Part shown: positions 51,857 through 53,731 of the stretch, piece by piece
Numbering within the stretch: position 1 is the stretch's first letter
Layout: the number at the start of each line of letters is the position of its first letter
Assembly (NCBI RefSeq): GCF_009428905.1
Contig: NZ_WHYR01000025.1
Location: 1-53,731 of the forward strand
From: Desulfofundulus thermobenzoicus
GTDB taxonomy: Bacteria; Bacillota; Desulfotomaculia; Desulfotomaculales; Desulfovirgulaceae
Direction: 5' to 3'
Length of the DNA: 53,731 bases
Notes under the pieces: generated by a model
Seen by the model: the letters and a program-made list of their open reading frames with translations, nothing else
Told to the model about the DNA's origin: nothing
Database searches by the model: none
Translations under genes and position numbers: made by a program

Positions 51857-52444
51857 ATGGAATTAAAGGCACTGCTGGAGGTTATTCAGGTTCAGAGGCA
51901 CGACTTCATGAATCACTTACAGGTTATCTCCGGGCTGGTACAAATGAATAAGCCGGACCGGGTGCGGGATTACATCCGGGAGGTCAGCAGGGAAATAGAG
52001 TGCCTGGGTAAAATTATTCACCTGAAAGTGCCGGAAGCGACGGCGGCCTTTCTAGTGGCTCATAACGAGGCGGCCAAGGAACAAATTGAATTGGCATACC
52101 GGTTGCAGTGTAACCTGGCCCATTGTACCATACCGGGGCCGGAAATCGGTTACGCCCTGGAAGAAGCTTTTTCCCGGGCCATAGGGTACCTGGCTTCCTG
52201 CGGGTCCCCGGAAAGGCGTTTGGAGGTCCACCTGCAGGAATCCCAGCAGAGGTATACCTTCCGGTTGGTTTTTTCCGTACCTGCGGGATGTGCGGTCGTG
52301 GCCGCCGGGGACAAGATGACCGGCGTACACGAAAAACTGGCGGCTTATGGCGGCAAAGCCGGGCTGGTGATGGGGCAAAGTGAAGGGGAAATTTTCCTGG
52401 TGCTGCCCCGGCGGGCCTCCGAACTGGTCCAGTCCGGCACATAG
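51857..52444 (+). CDS. spo0B: Spo0B-like sporulation phosphotransferase
   Basis: A 195-residue protein. The active His lies in [19 protein letters not shown], matching the Spo0B dimerisation helix, and the C-terminal part is a degenerate ATPase-like domain. It moves phosphate from Spo0F to Spo0A. ATG at 51857 has GTGGAGGGA upstream. The placement beside rplU, rpmA and obg agrees with Bacillus, where spo0B precedes obg. Confidence 0.85.
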   Translation: MELKALLEVIQVQRHDFMNHLQVISGLVQMNKPDRVRDYIREVSREIECLGKIIHLKVPEATAAFLVAHNEAAKEQIELAYRLQCNLAHCTIPGPEIGYALEEAFSRAIGYLASCGSPERRLEVHLQESQQRYTFRLVFSVPAGCAVVAAGDKMTGVHEKLAAYGGKAGLVMGQSEGEIFLVLPRRASELVQSGT

Positions 52445-52462
52445 ATCAGCACTGGTATTTGC

Positions 52463-52490
52463 TTGACAAAATGGACCGGTATGATAGAAT
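52463..52490 (+). promoter_or_regulatory. Promoter of rplU-rpmA
   Basis: TTGACA (52463-52468), 16-base spacer, TAGAAT (52485-52490). Confidence 0.7.
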
Positions 52491-52590
52491 AACTTATTGC
52501 AGGCATATTCTTCTCAACCGCACGAAAGGGGTTTTAAAAGGGAATGCACCCTACCTGCTTTCGGCGAGTCCTGGAAAAGGGGGTTTTATT
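52491..52590 (+). promoter_or_regulatory. Ribosomal protein L21 leader
   Basis: The region TATTCTTCTCAACCGCACGA and the following purine-rich sequence up to the TTG start occupy the place and show the kind of sequence of the L21 leader of Firmicutes, a probable autoregulatory RNA. Structure not confirmed. Confidence 0.5.
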
Positions 52591-52902
52591 TTGTACGCCA
52601 TTATTGCCTCCGGAGGCAAACAGTACCGGGTTCAGGAAGGGGATACCCTTTACCTGGAAAAACTCCCGGTGGAACCGGATCAGGTGGTGGAAATCGATCA
52701 GGTGCTGGCTGTGGAAAAGGACGGTCACCTGCGGGTGGGAACCCCGTGGGTAGAGGGGGCAAAGGTGGTTTTGAAGGCCGTCCGGCACGGCCGGGGTCCC
52801 AAGATAATTGTTTTCAAATACAAGCCCAAGAAAAATTACCGGCGTAAAAAGGGACACAGGCAGCCCTTTACCCAGGTAGTGGTGGAAAAGATCGAGGCTT
52901 GA
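52591..52902 (+). CDS. rplU: Ribosomal protein bL21
   Basis: A 103-residue large-subunit protein: [20 protein letters not shown] at the N-terminus and [20 protein letters not shown] near the end. The TTG at 52591 gives the normal N-terminus; longer frames do not match the family. Confidence 0.96.
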   Translation: MYAIIASGGKQYRVQEGDTLYLEKLPVEPDQVVEIDQVLAVEKDGHLRVGTPWVEGAKVVLKAVRHGRGPKIIVFKYKPKKNYRRKKGHRQPFTQVVVEKIEA

Positions 52903-53077
52903 AAGGTTCCGGCAGGGTTTCCTTTAAACGTCCTGGATGACTGTAATTGCCAAGAACTGCGATCGAGTATTCTTGTTTCATGCCGGTATCCATGATAATT
53001 TACCATAACCTGATAGGCTCCATTTCCTTAACGTTCCACCAGGCGTATGTGGTTTCTAAAACAGGAGGTGAAATTTT

Positions 53078-53344
53078 ATGGCTCATAAAAAAGGTGTAGG
53101 CAGTTCACGAAACGGCCGGGATTCCAACCCCAAGTTTCTGGGTGTGAAGCGTCAGGACGGCCAGTTTGTCTCTGCCGGGAGCATACTGGTCCGGCAGCGC
53201 GGGACACGGATTCACCCAGGGCGCAACGTGGGTAAAGGGGGAGATGATACCCTGTTCGCCCTGATAGACGGTGTGGTCTCCTTCCAGCGCAAGGGCCGGG
53301 ATAAGAAGCAGGTCAGCGTCATTCCGGTAGAGGCGGCATTGTAA
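53078..53344 (+). CDS. rpmA: Ribosomal protein bL27
   Basis: An 88-residue protein starting [19 protein letters not shown]. The N-terminal extension present in many Firmicutes L27 proteins, cut off by the protease Prp, is absent, and the prp (ysxB) gene usually lying between rplU and rpmA is also missing here (175 empty bases). ATG at 53078 follows ACAGGAGGTG. Confidence 0.97.
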   Translation: MAHKKGVGSSRNGRDSNPKFLGVKRQDGQFVSAGSILVRQRGTRIHPGRNVGKGGDDTLFALIDGVVSFQRKGRDKKQVSVIPVEAAL

Positions 53345-53354
53345 AAAAGAATGT

Positions 53355-53387
53355 AAAAAAGGGCCAGCCCCGGGGCTGGCCCTTTTT
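53355..53387 (+). terminator. Intrinsic terminator of rplU-rpmA
   Basis: AAAAAGGGCCAGCC / GGCTGGCCCTTTTT with a CCGG loop. Confidence 0.9.

Positions 53388-53731
<344 letters not shown>

Overview
The window reads as a chromosome segment of a moderately GC-rich, spore-forming anaerobic Firmicute. The gene set (spo0F, spo0B, tungsten-type aldehyde:ferredoxin oxidoreductase, many stand-alone ferredoxins, split glutamate synthase, B12-controlled cobalt uptake), strong AGGAGG ribosome sites and frequent GTG/TTG starts suggest a Desulfotomaculum/Pelotomaculum-like member of the Peptococcaceae. The lineage is an inference; no 16S gene is present.

Region 1 (1-5 kb): a MerR-type regulator, the HtpX membrane protease, a two-P-loop ATPase of unknown role and a glutamine synthetase (GS1) on the minus strand.

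Region 2 (5-18.8 kb) is a nitrogen-assimilation island: two ANTAR-domain antiterminators, three more glutamine synthetase paralogues (GS2-GS4), an FMN glutamate-synthase-like protein, and an operon of ferredoxin, flavoprotein, glutaminase domain, ferredoxin-FMN domain and GXGXG domain that together make a split glutamate synthase. Five leaders here (before GS2, the second ANTAR gene, GS3, GS4 and the glutamate synthase operon) share one design: two small hairpins, the second with a six-base loop of form AAYGNN, whose 3' arm overlaps the 5' arm of an intrinsic terminator. This matches the known RNA target of ANTAR antiterminators and implies an autoregulated antitermination regulon. GS2 has lost several catalytic residues.

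Region 3 (18.8-33.7 kb) is mostly housekeeping: ilvN, the ndoAI-ndoA toxin-antitoxin pair, a PuuD-like hydrolase, an amidohydrolase, spo0F, a ThiD2-ThiE fusion, thiL, tsaE-tsaB-rimI, a cobalamin riboswitch with cbiMNQO, a polysaccharide deacetylase lipoprotein, L-lactate dehydrogenase and tRNA-Arg(CCG). Two group II intron 5' fragments sit immediately after intrinsic terminators.

Region 4 (34.6-50 kb) is a catabolic island under an IclR regulator. It runs: ferredoxin/BFD protein, a divergent LarA-like (nickel-pincer) protein, a NadC-like phosphoribosyltransferase, 2-oxopent-4-enoate hydratase, acylating acetaldehyde dehydrogenase, 4-hydroxy-2-oxovalerate aldolase, iron alcohol dehydrogenase, ferredoxin, tungsten aldehyde oxidoreductase, MoaD-like protein, MoaB/CinA-like protein, a UbiD C-terminal fragment, a TauE permease and LarC (nickel insertion into the pincer cofactor). 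The lower pathway gives pyruvate plus acetyl-CoA. The upper step and substrate are unknown and appear to involve a LarA-family enzyme with an altered pocket; this is the best candidate for an undescribed system.

Region 5 (50-53.7 kb): a decayed Phd/PIN toxin-antitoxin locus, a methyltransferase, and the spo0B-rplU-rpmA-obg block, cut off inside obg.
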